Of a DNA stretch of 64,000 nucleotides, positions 22,601-31,400 are shown in pieces. The stretch spans positions 682,001 through 746,000 of the forward strand of contig JALIZF010001804.1 of the NCBI GenBank assembly GCA_029948255.1, in the 5' to 3' direction. The DNA is from Telmatactis stephensoni (Eukaryota > Cnidaria > Anthozoa > Actiniaria > Isophelliidae). The notes under the pieces are model-generated. The model ran no database searches and was not told the DNA's origin. It saw only the letters and a program-made list of their open reading frames with translations. A program made the position numbers and the translations under genes. The stretch's first letter is position 1, and each line of letters starts with the position of its first letter.

Positions 22601-23567
22601 CAGACTATGTTCGTGATCCTAACGACAAGCTGAAATTTTTTAATGAATACAAGGAAATCACAGGTCAAGGTAAGTTACAAAGCAAACAGTAATAATTACA
22701 ACTCAGTGTTTCTTCGTGTTATCCCAACTAACATGTAGATTAATCCAACAGACGTACCGTCAGAATATTTCGAAGGCTTGAGAGCTAAGAAGAGAACAGA
22801 ACCAGATTTTGATCAAAGTAAGTCAGTCATACACAGTGAGCAATGAATTTTTGGGAAGTTGTATAACGCTCAGTTCTAAAGACTTGGATGAAATGCTAGA
22901 TTTACAATGAAATACAGGCTCGTAACATGGTATATTTTCGTCTCACTGATCCCGGGTTTTTACGGAAATTTTGATTCCTGAGCCCATATTTGTAGAAGTT
23001 TTTGATCCCTGATCCTTGGTGCAAAAAACTGAGCTGATCCCTGATCCTGACCCAATGTCCCTCATCCTCGATCCCACCCATTTGATCCCTGAGCCCTGGC
23101 CTCTGATCCCTGATCCCATATACCATGTTAAGATCCTGGAAATAAGCGAAATATTTGCATGTTTTTTCGTAGATTGTAAAGTTGGGAAGCGACTCAAAAT
23201 CGAGGAAGATTGCAAGTTAACCAAAAGCGTGGCCAAAGATTCGGTAATTAAATGAAACATTGGGACTCCTGTGGTATTTTAACTACAGGAAGCCCAACAT
23301 TTTGATCCCGTCTCTCTTTAGTCTCTTTGTTAAAAAGTGTTTATTTATAAGTTAGAATATAAATTAGTTAAAAGGTCAAATTAAGGTGTTGGATGTTTTG
23401 GTTTTTCTTGAGATTATTTTACCTTTTTTTGTTGGATGTTTTGGTTTTTCTTGAGATTATTTTACCTTTTTTTTCAGGGCCTTTCAAAGGGAAGTTTGGA
23501 ATCATTGACAAAAAAGACGCAATCAAAACTTCTTGATAACATAACTCACTTGAATGGAGGAAAATGA
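4645..23567 (+). CDS. RTEL1: RTEL1, regulator of telomere elongation helicase 1 (complete, 35 coding exons)
   Basis: Nuclear XPD-family iron-sulfur 5'-3' DNA helicase; in animals it dismantles D-loops, T-loops and G-quadruplexes. Exons: 4645-4746, 4922-5141, 6263-6356, 6967-7109, 7455-7530, 7781-7865, 8129-8194, 10341-10473, 10605-10646, 10725-10800, 11627-11724, 12352-12410, 13246-13362, 13903-13987, 14385-14517, 14942-15055, 15393-15433, 15502-15587, 16093-16164, 16249-16326, 16591-16677, 17251-17310, 17393-17632, 18436-18640, 19128-19252, 19518-19559, 19745-19825, 20547-20588, 21823-21879, 22093-22158, 22228-22306, 22595-22669, 22752-22817, 23173-23243, 23478-23567. All junctions are GT-AG; the sum is 3306 nt (1101 codons plus stop). 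Visible motifs: Walker A GTGKT at residues 45-49 (Lys48), Fe-S cysteines 152, 170, 179 and 214 with human spacing, DEAH at 257-260, SEGLDFSD at 642-649, [10 protein letters not shown] at 707-716. One harmonin-N-like domain lies at about 940-1030. The C-terminus has [10 protein letters not shown] where vertebrate RTEL1 has its PCNA-binding box, but the aromatics are absent; no RING domain. Poly(A) signal at 23888. Confidence 0.96.
5244..5524. mobile_element. TAGAGCAGATTT-family MITE with a second MITE nested inside (RTEL1 intron 2)
   Basis: The outer element starts TAGAGCAGTTTTCATATGAG and ends with the inverted CACAGTCATACAAAATCTGC. It belongs to the same family as 7888-8042, 13723-13866 and 18186-18334. 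The uninterrupted copies read through a TCTATAAAAAC segment at the point where this copy holds the insertion 5313-5450. Confidence 0.75.
5313..5450. mobile_element. 138 bp TIR MITE nested in another MITE
   Basis: Terminal inverted repeats of about 33 bp: it begins TATAGAGGGATTTCATGGCA and ends with the inverted TGCCATGAAATCCCTCTATA. TA at each end suggests a TA target duplication, Tc1/mariner-like. It interrupts the outer element. Confidence 0.8.
5760..5998. mobile_element. Foldback element in RTEL1 intron 2
   Basis: GGCAATCGGCGATTGGTGAT near 5768 pairs with ATCACTAATCGCTGATCTCC near 5968. The interior is unrelated to the other families noted here. Confidence 0.6.
6463..6577 (+). repeat. ATGA/ATGG tetranucleotide microsatellite
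   Basis: Imperfect runs of (ATGA)n and (ATGG)n with ATTA interruptions in RTEL1 intron 3. Open frames across it are repeat artefacts. Confidence 0.85.
7888..8042. mobile_element. TAGAGCAGATTT-family MITE (RTEL1 intron 6)
   Basis: Starts TAGAGCAGATTTCGTGAAT and ends with the inverted CACAGTCATAAGAAATCTC. Interior GTCAGTGCCGTGATATCTAT is shared with 18186-18334. It begins about 20 bp after the exon 6 donor. Confidence 0.7.
8217..8669 (+). mobile_element. 453 bp MITE with TTAA-type ends, copy 1 (RTEL1 intron 7)
   Basis: Starts TTAAGAGGAGATTTTTTTCA and ends with the inverted GAAAAAAATCCCCTCTTAA. It is same length and strand as 9605-10057 and highly similar. The ends resemble piggyBac-type TTAA insertion. 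It begins 22 bp after the exon 7 donor. Confidence 0.85.
8676..9064 (+). mobile_element. Foldback MITE with snapback core (RTEL1 intron 7)
   Basis: The left part is a twice-repeated GATTACAGTACAGATGCATA segment with CTCTGATTGGT motifs. The core is a long snapback: GATGTCAAAATGTGGTGAGA near 8924 against CTCACAACATTTTGACATCA near 8988. The inverse-orientation relative is at 15602-15922. Confidence 0.7.
9605..10057 (+). mobile_element. 453 bp MITE with TTAA-type ends, copy 2 (RTEL1 intron 7)
   Basis: Same length, ends and strand as 8217-8669, differing by scattered substitutions. Both copies lie in the same intron about 1.4 kb apart. Confidence 0.85.
10852..11500 (+). repeat. ~21-22 bp minisatellite (RTEL1 intron 10)
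   Basis: About 30 imperfect copies of TAGGTTGTTGGTAGGGTRTCAG. It fills most of the intron between exon 10 (ends 10800) and exon 11 (starts 11627). Confidence 0.95.
12178..12290. repeat. Short foldback in RTEL1 intron 11
   Basis: AGACATCCTTGGGCTGTCAC pairs with GTGTGACAACCCAAAAGACA about 90 bp downstream, with mismatches. Likely a decayed MITE. Confidence 0.45.
13723..13866. mobile_element. TAGAGCAGATTT-family MITE (RTEL1 intron 13)
   Basis: Starts GGAGTAGATTTCATATGACT and ends with the inverted ACATGAAATCTGCTCC. Diverged interior with CATGGTGTAG. Confidence 0.65.
14160..14312 (+). repeat. ~24 bp minisatellite (RTEL1 intron 14)
   Basis: Imperfect repeats of TTGGAATCCAGAATCCAG with variants. 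The minus-strand open frames that read DSGFQ over and over are products of this repeat. Confidence 0.85.
14625..14852. mobile_element. 228 bp foldback MITE (RTEL1 intron 15)
   Basis: Ends GTTATTGATAGTTGCATG and inverted GCAACTGTCAATAAC. Arms of about 100 bp share AAACTGGATAGCTGGATGGA and its complement, around a short loop. Confidence 0.8.
15602..15922 (-). mobile_element. Foldback MITE, inverse copy of the 8.7-9.1 kb element (RTEL1 intron 18)
   Basis: TTCCATTTTTCCATGCATCT at the left and CCAATCAGAGCCTGTGTTAT at the right match the 8676-9064 element in reverse orientation. The snapback core pairs GATGTCAAAATGTGGTGAGA with TCTCACCACATTTTGATGTC. Confidence 0.7.
16484..16570 (+). repeat. Impure ATG/ATA trinucleotide microsatellite
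   Basis: Runs of GATGATGATGATAATGATGG immediately upstream of the RTEL1 exon 21 acceptor at 16590. Confidence 0.8.
16855..17215. mobile_element. TTGCGCGCAACA-rich repeat, probable decayed MITE (RTEL1 intron 21)
   Basis: Repeated TGCGCNNAACA and CACACGRTGCA motifs in both orientations. Similar motifs recur at 18030-18070 and 29340-29560, suggesting one dispersed family. Exact ends not resolved. Confidence 0.45.
17660..17810. mobile_element. Purine/pyrimidine foldback (RTEL1 intron 23)
   Basis: CACGTCCTCAGGGACCC near 17672 pairs with GGCTCCCCGAGGACGTG near 17781. A GGGAAAGGGGGAGGGGAGGG strand faces CCTTTCCCTTTGTCCTCCC. A relative of its left end is at 62885-62960. Confidence 0.6.
18126..18334. 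mobile_element. TAGAGCAGATTT-family MITE, full copy with an adjoining truncated copy
   Basis: 18186-18334 starts TAGAGCAGATTTCGTATGAG and ends with the inverted CAGTCAGACGAAATCTGCTC; it is the best-preserved copy. 18126-18180 repeats the left end (AGCAGATTTCGTATGACTGT) and stops. It lies about 100 bp upstream of RTEL1 exon 24. Confidence 0.75.
18955..19088 (+). repeat. (TTTG)n microsatellite
   Basis: About 30 units just upstream of the RTEL1 exon 25 acceptor at 19127. Confidence 0.97.
19846..20256. mobile_element. 411 bp long-TIR MITE with 9 bp target duplication (Mutator-like)
   Basis: Starts TAGTCCAGACCCAGGCCTCT and ends with the inverted AGAGGCCTGGGTCTGGACTA. The TIRs extend over more than 100 bp. 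TCATTGATG at 19837-19845 and again at 20257-20265 is a perfect 9 bp target-site duplication, the size typical of Mutator-like elements. It sits 20 bp after the RTEL1 exon 27 donor. Confidence 0.9.
20635..20832. mobile_element. 198 bp foldback MITE (RTEL1 intron 28)
   Basis: Left AAGCCCGCCGCACACGTTGA and right inverted counterpart ending GTGCGGCGGGCTTA. Arms of about 57 bp share GAGGAAACTGCCACGCGAGG and its complement. Confidence 0.85.
21260..21505 (-). mobile_element. Split tRNA-like pol III module A (RTEL1 intron 28)
   Basis: Minus strand: A-box-like TGGCGCAACGCGTGG at 21482-21496. The conserved core GGGGCCGAAATCTTCAGCC and GCGATGATTCAGC follows. B-box GGTTCGACTCT lies at 21271-21283, followed by GTGGGTCCATGC and a T/C-rich run. 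The A- and B-boxes are about 210 bp apart instead of the ~40-60 bp of a tRNA gene. Confidence 0.6.
22940..23120 (+). repeat. TGATCCCTGATCC minisatellite (RTEL1 intron 33)
   Basis: Imperfect 7-14 bp repeats of TGATCCCTGA. It gives frames of PDP or GIRDQ on either strand that are not genes. Confidence 0.8.
23391..23476 (+). repeat. 41-44 bp tandem duplication at the RTEL1 exon 35 acceptor
   Basis: TTGGATGTTTTGGTTTTTCT through TTATTTTACCTTTTTT occurs twice head to tail. Only the second copy ends in the used TTTCAG acceptor at 23477; the first lacks the AG. Confidence 0.9.
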
Positions 23568-23887
23568 TGATAAATAATTTGACCAGCTGGTTCTGGTCAC
23601 TTAGGATTACGAAGAAAAAACTCAAACATGAAATACTAAATATCACATTAAAAATGTGAAAGTGACAGCGTCACGAAATCTCATAACAAAGTCACGCAAT
23701 CTTTCATTTGATAGTTTTGGACCTATATATACAGAGAAATACATGCACCCCCACACATAGAATTCTAAATTTTGTACACGCAAAATTCTAAATTTTGTAA
23801 AACACAAAGTATTTTACATGAATATAAATCTTTATGGCCAAGAAAAAAAGAAGACTGTTTTGTTACGTAATATTGAGAAGTATTTTG

Positions 23888-23893
23888 AATAAA
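23888..23893 (+). promoter_or_regulatory. RTEL1 polyadenylation signal
   Basis: AATAAA about 320 bp after the RTEL1 stop codon in an AT-rich 3' UTR; no earlier canonical hexamer was noticed after the stop. Confidence 0.6.
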
Positions 23894-24059
23894 AATTGCT
23901 TCCAGATTATTGCGCTTGCTTCTTTTCGTTTCCTTTTACTTTAAAAATCAATCTTGTTTGACTAAAACTGTTGAATTTTATCTAAAAGTGGGAAGTGATA
24001 AGGATAAACATCGGTAAAACGCTATAAATACTTTAAAAATAATTGAATTTTCAAGCGAT

Positions 24060-24132
24060 GGTCCGTTAGCTCAGTCGGCAGAGCGTGGTGCTAATAACGC
24101 TAAGGTCATGGGTTCGAGCCCCATACGGACCA
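24060..24132 (+). tRNA. tRNA-Ile (anticodon AAT)
   Basis: Complete cloverleaf of 73 nt: acceptor GGTCCGT pairs with ACGGACC, discriminator A. D-stem GCTC/GAGC, anticodon stem TGGTG/CGCTA with loop CTAATAA (anticodon AAT), and T-arm ATGGG-TTCGAGC-CCCAT. Internal A-box TAGCTCAGTCGG and B-box GGTTCGAGCCC are intact at normal spacing. A T-run (24139 onward) gives a pol III terminator. No intron. It sits about 170 bp beyond the RTEL1 poly(A) signal on the same strand. Confidence 0.97.
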
Positions 24133-24439
24133 TGGAATTTCTTTTTTTTATTTCCTTTTTTCTATATTAAATGTTTAAAATTTCCTTTTATAAGCTTTTT
24201 CTGTAGCTTTCTGTGTTTTTGAGACTATAAATTGAGATATTATGGGAATCAAACTATATTTGAAACATATTTTCTCTTCCTTGGGATTCCTGTGTCGCTC
24301 GCTCTTCCTAACAAAGGAATCCCCGAAAATCCCTTCATGATATGTGTGTTCCACACGGGATTTAGACTCAGAAGCAGTTGGATTCTACGGTGCCTCATAA
24401 TACGGTGGCCCGCAAGGGCAAAACACAATGCAAAATTCC

Positions 24440-24600
24440 TTTGAAAACACAACAAAGTTTTATGGAACACAACAATCTTTCACAGAACACAACCAATAAA
24501 GTCTCGTGGAACACAACAATCTCTCACAGAACACAACAAAGTTTCACAGTACACAAGTCTTTCACAAGCAACTAAAGTATTTCACGGAGCAACACTTTTT
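24440..24600 (+). repeat. ~21 bp minisatellite
   Basis: Repeats of GGAACACAACAATCTTTCAC with variants (AAAGTTTCACAG). Non-coding. Confidence 0.8.
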
Positions 24601-25039
24601 CACAAGCACAGCTGCCACAGGCTTCCCAGTCTGATTAATTATCTGTGGATTTAATATGTCTTGTAACGGTCATTTCCAGGTTGAAAGCTAAATATACCCT
24701 CAGAAATGCTCTCAAGATGAATGATTTTTTTTTTCAAACATCATGGCAAATATTGAGTTCAAAAATAAAGATTAATGCTTATTTAAGTCTCGGAACTCAG
24801 GGATAGCTTGTTACCTATTTCCCTCATCCCTCTCCTCCCCTCACCCCTATTTGCGTGTTCAAATGGAACGCTCTGGTGTACGTCGATCAGGTGGCACATA
24901 CAGCCCAATCGGAGAACAGTGAAAACGATAGCCTGGTTTTCACTATCGAAGCAATACAACGCCAAGATCGTGTTTTCACTTGTAAAAGTAGCGACGCAAG
25001 CATAAACGCTAGCGCAAAAGAACGGAAGGTTTTATTTTT

Positions 25040-26790
25040 CTTGCGCTGGCTTTCGTCGTCTTTCGTTGTCTTGAGTCGTCTTGCGTTGTCTTGCGTTGTC
25101 TTGCGTCGTCTTGCGTCGTCTTGCTTCGTCTTGCGTCACGGTTGTCTTGCGTCGTCTTGCATGCGTTGTGTTGAGTCATCGTGCGTGGACTTGCGTGGTT
25201 TTCCGTTGTCTTGCGTTGTCTTGCGTTGTCTTGCGTCGTCTTGCGTCGTTAGCGTGAACCAGGCATTATATCGTGTTTTATCCCACACCATAGGAAATAC
25301 AGCCAATCAGAAAGCAGGAAAGCCGTTGTATATTTGGCGGTATTCAACTGTCTCTTCCTATAAGACATTGCCATTATTATTTGCTGTATTTTCTATGGTG
25401 TAGGCTTAGTGTAGGATAAAATAATTGTATGTATTTGCTACCTGACGCATAAAATCAAATCAAAGCGATTTGAATTCATGCTATGCTACGGGGACAAATT
25501 CTAATGTAAGTCAGGAATTTTGTAAGAAATGGTTTCCAATTTTATTATTCAAATAGGTATTTAAAAGTAAAAATATTATCACTTGCGAGAAAAAAAGTCC
25601 TGATATTCGAAAAAAGAAAAAATAGGAAAAAACGTCCAGACATTCGAAAAAAGAAAAGGAAAAAAAGAAAGAAATTTGTAATGTCTAGGAAATGCACCCC
25701 ACAGAAACAATGCAGTGAGATATGTGAATAATTATAATTAAAAATAAAAAATGAAAATGAAATTTATCAGAAAAAATATTAAAATCACCAAACATTTAAA
25801 AACAAGTTCAAAAAGATGTAATTTTAACTTAAAGCTTGGGAAAGAAACGGAAAAAAATGAAGAAAAAAAGAAGTCAGAAAAGAACCCGGCGTCGACGAGG
25901 ATCGAACCTGTAACCCCTTAAAATGCACCCCCCGGAAATAGAATAACAGACTGAATGAATAATTGTAAAAAGAAAAAAAGAAAATGAAATTTTGGGACGA
26001 TTCTCCCGAGACATTCTGAGAAGCTGAGACATCGAATCGACTTACGTTACGGATGAAGATTTCGGCCCCATCCACGCTATCCCGGTGCTACATATTACAG
26101 TTATCTTAGCCCGAAGGCCAGGGAGGGAGACGATATCCGGACCCTAATCCATACCTTTAGATATCACCTTAGACCGCTGCGCTACCTAGACACTTAATAA
26201 ATTTAATGACTAATCGGGGTAGTCTATTCGGCGAAGTTTCATTGTAATGCTACTACTCCCCAGGGAAAGAAATGAACCAATCAGAGTCCAGCTATCAAAA
26301 AATAGCTGTTTTGTAAATAGATACAAAGAGAAAATAAAAGAATAAGTTTTCAGGAACATCGAGCTTGTCTGCATTGTTTTACTTCATCGATTTGTCCCAA
26401 TTCCCCAGGGAGATAGAAGAACCAATCAAAATCTAGTCGATTGAAGAGGGATCAATAAATTTCCATGATTATTTTAAGTACAGCAAGCTTCAAGCCGTTA
26501 CTTACGCTATTACTTATGGATTTTTATTTCCGTTCCAAAGTGAAATGATCGGCCTCACTGAAGATGTTCAGTTGGAATCCACGTTTCTTATTTCAGGAAT
26601 ATCCCTAGAGCTAATCAGATTAAGACATCAGCAAAGGTAAGTTATTTTATAAGTTAAGGTGATTTAAAATTTGGTTGTTCGTAGTTGTTTACATGTACAC
26701 GTTTGTTCTTCAATATTAACACCAAATTTGTTAGTTACATGGTCGATTTGAGTTTAATTGTGTAAGTAGACGAGAAATTAAATTATAACT
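25040..26790 (-). mobile_element. Composite ~1.75 kb repeat, copy 1 (inverse of 51030-52760)
   Basis: From a (GTCTTGCGTT)n block at 25060-25255 to AATTTAATTATAAC-type sequence near 26790, this stretch is the reverse complement of 51030-52760 in the same order throughout. It contains an A-rich/T-rich middle, a split tRNA-like module (25882-26192) and a stretch at 26590-26640 with TTTCAG and GGTAAG signals. No transposase was recognised, so probably non-autonomous; true ends not proven. Confidence 0.8.
25882..26192 (-). mobile_element. Split tRNA-like pol III module B (copy in composite repeat 1)
   Basis: Minus strand: A-box TAGCGCAGCGG in 26160-26185. The core GATAGCGTGGATGGGGCCG continues into AAATCTTCATCCGTAACG at 26045-26080. 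B-box GGTTCGATCCTCGTCGACGC lies at 25890-25912, followed by a pyrimidine run. It corresponds to the module at 51658-51983. Confidence 0.6.
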
Positions 26791-26969
26791 GATCTCGTCA
26801 AAATGTATCCCCGAAAACTCCACAGAGAATCTCGTAATGCAGAATGCCAAACTCGCGCAAGTTTATATATTGTCGTATTCAAAATATTGGGAAATACCAT
26901 TTCTGTGTAGATACTTAATAACACAACTAGACACTGCGCAGCAGAGCTCACTCGCGCCTAAAAGATGTG

Positions 26970-27174
26970 CTAGTTTGCGAGCAGTCCCACATTTCCCTCC
27001 TGAATCAGAAATAAAAAGAAACGAGCGTTGCGGGATTCCTGTACCGGAAGTATTTCGTTGGGGTCTTGGGAGTGCAAAAGACCCGAACGAAATACTTCCG
27101 GTACAGGAATCCTGCAACACTCGTTTCTTTTTATTTCTGATTCAGGAGGGAAAAGTGGGACTGCTCGCAGTCTA
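26970..27174. mobile_element. 205 bp foldback MITE
   Basis: TAGTTTGCGAGCAGTCCCAC at the left and the inverted GTGGGACTGCTCGCAGTCTA at the right. Arms of about 85 bp share GATTCCTGTACCGGAAGTAT around a loop with GGGTCTTGGGAGTGC. Confidence 0.9.
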
Positions 27175-27294
27175 AGATGTGCGGGCTTTGAGCAAGTATG
27201 ATAGAAAGTGGATAGTCTGGGGGGATTGACAGAGGGTGATAGTGAGGTTTTTAACTCGTGGATGCGAAGCATTCTACTTAAACTGAATTTGAAT

Positions 27295-28475
27295 CACAGA
27301 GTGAATCATTCCAATTTTATTCTCTCAAGTGATATAAGACTATCCAAGCACCTTATAGTCAAGACAATGTGCTATTGTTTGGGTTGAATGCAGGTACTCT
27401 GCAGTGTGGTAGTTCATCTAGACTGTCCCGTCAAAAAGTACCTGAAATATTTTCCATATGCAGTACTACCTATATACTTGACTACAGTCCAAGCTACAGT
27501 GGTATATTCATGACTATAAACTGTACACTAGAAACTTTTGATTACTGTACAAATTGGTGAATACAATGCAGTCTTTAATCACACAAAATTATATCTCATT
27601 CATAATAACAATTGGTTGTAGTACTGTAGCCATGTACTGTACCTCAGAGGGTAAAAACTATTTTGCTTCACATGCTAGAAATGCAATCTGATTGCTATGC
27701 CTCACCCTCAAGGAACCTGACTTTATTATAATGCTGTTGTGGTATATCTTTGTATGCTCTTTGGTTTTCTCTGATAAAATCTACCTGGTATTGGAATTCA
27801 GAGACTTTAAGCTCATTTGTAGAACATGGAACAAAATTCCACAGTTCACTTAATACTTCTGCTGAACAGCCTATAATTAGATGCACATTGATATCTGTAT
27901 CACCCAATGCCAATAGCCACAGGTAGCCCAGTTACCCTGTGAATCAAATAGTTTTTACCATCTGAGGTACAGTACATGGCCACAGTACTACAACTAATTG
28001 TTATTATGAATTAGATATAATTTTGTGTGATTAAAGACTGCATTATATTCACCAATGATGTACAGTAATCAAAAATTTCTAGACAAGTGTACAACAGTCA
28101 TGAATATACCGAATATACCATTGTAGCTTGGACTGTACCTGTAGTAAATATGGAAATTATTTCAGGTTCTTGTTTATAACATTAAAAATGTTTGTCAGGA
28201 TGGTCTAGATAAACTACCATACAGTTCATTACCAATGTTCATTATTTGAACTAAGTTATTGATGATGAAATACCATTATTTCTGTGGGCAAATATTAGTG
28301 ATGTAAGGGACATGGCTCAGTACACATGCACTTGGTACCTACAAGTACATTGAACCCAAACAACACCACTTTGTTTTGACTATAAGGTGCTTAGATAGTC
28401 TTAAAGGGATCAATAGGACCATGATTTGTTTCTATATCACTTGACAGAATAAAATTGGAATGATTCACTGCTCTG
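27295..28475. mobile_element. ~1.2 kb foldback element
   Basis: The outer arms pair AATCATTCCAATTTTATTCT near 27303 with AGAATAAAATTGGAATGATT near 28446. They continue inward to the pairing of CAGAGGGTAAAAACTATTT (27645) with AAATAGTTTTTACCATCTG (27947). The right arm carries about 160 bp of extra sequence. No open frame of interest. Confidence 0.75.
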
Positions 28476-28479
28476 TGAT

Positions 28480-29640
28480 AATTCAATTATTTTTAACAGA
28501 TGACTTGTAGTTTTCCTGGATTTATTTATGATGCGTGTATTTCTCGAGACTGGTATTCTTTCTCGATCACGCACATGAAAATATCACTGTTCAAAACAAG
28601 ACTTTGAAAAAAAACAAAAGCTTTATTTCCATGTATATTTCTTAAATTCATTATTGACAATAAAAGTACTACGTCTAATGGAACTGTGTGTGGTTCCTGA
28701 TAGATTCTAGAATGCTTTGGTTAGGTTTTGAGAAGACCGATTTGAAGTCCCCGCCGTCTTATTTCAAGTACGATCGATGAACCTTTAAAATCTTCTATGA
28801 ATCAGCAAAATATTCAACAAGACATCTCCTCTAGATTTGTAAACGGTAATTCTATCTGACATATGAAAAGAACAACAATAATCACGGAGAAAAAGGCTAA
28901 AAACTTACTTCGAAATCTCATGTCTAATGGCGGAGCTTGGTCACTTGAAGCATGGTTGAAGCACCCAGTAATGCATTGCGCGTGTACAGTATTGCGCAAG
29001 AATGGCCATTTCGCAAGGCGACAGGAAACATTGTCTAAACACAGGAAACCCATGTGTAGGTTCTCTAGTGTGACATGAACTACGACGACGACGAAACCTG
29101 TTGGGAACCTAGACTCGCGCGGCCTGCGGCCTGGCGCGAGTAAAAAAGTAAACCTTGTAAATCTTTCATAGTGCTTTCATTACATGATGAAATCTTTCAA
29201 GTGATTCACTGCTCTGCCTGACGAATTATCCTATACATAGTCTCATGCGACCTGCGCTGGGGCTATTGTTAATGGGGCTTGTTACTTAATTTGTAGAAAC
29301 CCAGAACACAAGATGTTATTTTACCTGTAGCTTGTAACATTGTACAAAACATGCATCGTGCGTGTGTCCGACCCTGCAACAGGTGCGCGCAACAGTTAGA
29401 GAAGTAGAAACGAGTTCTTTTTCTGAAACCATACCAACAGATCGCTCAACGTTTTGCGCAACAGCTACAGAAGTACAACCGAGCTTTTTCTGGGGCATTG
29501 CGCGCGCCTGTTGCAGGGGTTAACACACGTTCTGTTGCGCGCAACATTGCAATAACCTTGGACTTCTTAAATTGTTATGAGTTGGATTTTGGTATTTCAA
29601 ACCTTAGTGGCTACCATTTCCAGAGCTAATGCATACATTC
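28480..29640. other. Intergenic; GTTGCGCGCAAC-type repeat at 29340-29560
   Basis: No gene recognised. 29340-29560 holds several copies of GCAACAGNTRCAGAAGTA and GTTGCGCGCAAC in both orientations, resembling the 16855-17215 repeat. 29090-29145 is GC-rich with CTCGCGCGGCCTGCGGCC. Confidence 0.5.
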
Positions 29641-29876
29641 CAGATGGCGCGGAGCTTCAGTAACGAAAATTCGGATAAATTTCGACGATTTTTTTTCGTT
29701 CTTTTACTCAAGTAAGCATACGTCTGTTGTGGGCAGGGCCAGCACAAAAATTCTTACACAAGTTCTACAATGAAACACTTATAATCATAGATAAAAACAG
29801 TTTTCTGATAAACGTCTTTAAAGTCCGTATGCTTTTTCCTTGTGCTTGTCTACTGACACCTATCGTTTCCTTGACA

Positions 29877-30222
29877 GCCTAGATATGAGCATAGTCTGGA
29901 TTTTAACCTTCTTCTCTGGATGGACTGGATGGAGGAGGTCGAAATATGGCACTATGTATTCTAAATGATGCATTATTTTTAGCAAGCAGCGCTATTAAAC
30001 GTTTCATAGTGAAAGATAAAACGGTTTTCTGCGATTTACATCGTTAACGAATCTGACACAAAACGTGGTTTTCGTTTTCGTGACAGCCTAGATATGAACA
30101 CAGTTCGAATTTTAACCCTTAATTTTCGATCCCTGAATGGAGAAGGTTGAAATCCGAGTACCGTGTATTATAATTGCTGCATTATTTCTTTAGCAAGCGG
30201 CGTTATTAAACGTTTGATTAAC
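29877..30222 (+). repeat. ~205 bp tandem duplication
   Basis: CAGCCTAGATATGA recurs at about 29877 and 30087. Each is followed by ATTTTAACC, a GGATCCC/TGGATG segment and AGCAAGCRGCGNTATTAAAC. The two units are well diverged. Confidence 0.6.
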
Positions 30223-30245
30223 TTACCATTTATATACACTGAATA

Positions 30246-31400
30246 TTTTACGGAGCCCGTTAAGGGCCATGCCTTTTTAAACACTTTTTCGTAATTTCTA
30301 AACACTTTTGTTATTTTTCAAACACTTTTCGAAAGTTTTAAACACTTTTTCAAATGTTTTAAACGCTTTTTCAAATTTTTTTAAACAACTTTTTTGAAAA
30401 ATCTTTAAACACTTTTTCCGAAAAAAAACTTAAACACTTTTTCATTTTATCACGTGATCACGTGCATGGGGATCGAGACCACTGCACGTGAGTTCACTTG
30501 ACTTGACGAATAGAAGTCGAGTACTCCAAGAGACGGATATACAACTAGTAGTATCATGAATTAAAAGGACGTGTAAAGGCCTAGCAGTGGCCACAGCGAT
30601 CGCAATAGCGAAATTTGTATCCTTGCTTAATTGCTTGCTTCGTCCTTGGAGACTCAGAAATGACAGAAAAATACAAGTCACGTGACTTTAAAAGGAGGGT
30701 CTGGATGGGGTTAACTGACAACTGACAAATGGCCCAAAATTTAACTGACAACCGACAAATGCCTTAGAATTTAAAGGGCAACTGACATTTGTGTAGCCTG
30801 CTTTTAACTGACAATTCAACCAAAATCCGAAAAAATAGTCGTTTTTCTCCATAACCCATCTCTCCCAGGGACAGTTGCATGTGACAAAGTTCAAGTGGAT
30901 GTCAAATTGCTGAATTTTGGTCGTAAAACTGGCTTACTGATAGAAAAAATGCCATGAGAAATAAATAAAAGCCTTTGTTAATCATTAATTTCCACTTAAC
31001 TGACAACCGACAAAAAGGCCAAAATCTAACTGACAACTGACATTTGCACACCCCCATCCAGACCCTCTAAAAGCTGTAACCCGCGGATTTTAAAAAATTT
31101 TGAGTGTTAAAAATTTTAAAAAAGTGTTTGAAATTTTTCAAAAAAAGTGTTTAAAATTTTTTCAAAAAAGTGTTAAAAAATTTTCAAAAATAGTGTTTAA
31201 ATTTTTTTCAAAAAAGAGCTTAAGAATTTTTCAAAAAAGTGTTTAAAAGTTTTTTTCGAAAAGTGTTTAAAAATTTTTCCAAAAAAGGTCTTTATAACTT
31301 TTTCAAAAAAGTGTTAATACACTTTAAAAAACCCTTAAAAGTTGCATATTTTACCGGGAAAAGTATTTTGAAAAAGGATGGCCCTTAACGGGCTCCGTGC
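30246..31400. mobile_element. ~1.15 kb TIR element with AAACACTTTTT subterminal repeats
   Basis: Terminal inverted repeats ACGGAGCCCGTTAAGGGCCA (30251) and the inverted GGCCCTTAACGGGCTCCGT (31380). Inside each end is an array of TTTAAACACTTTTTC or its complement GTGTTTAAAATTTTTC. Clustered short subterminal repeats are typical of transposase-binding regions. No transposase frame; non-autonomous. Confidence 0.85.
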
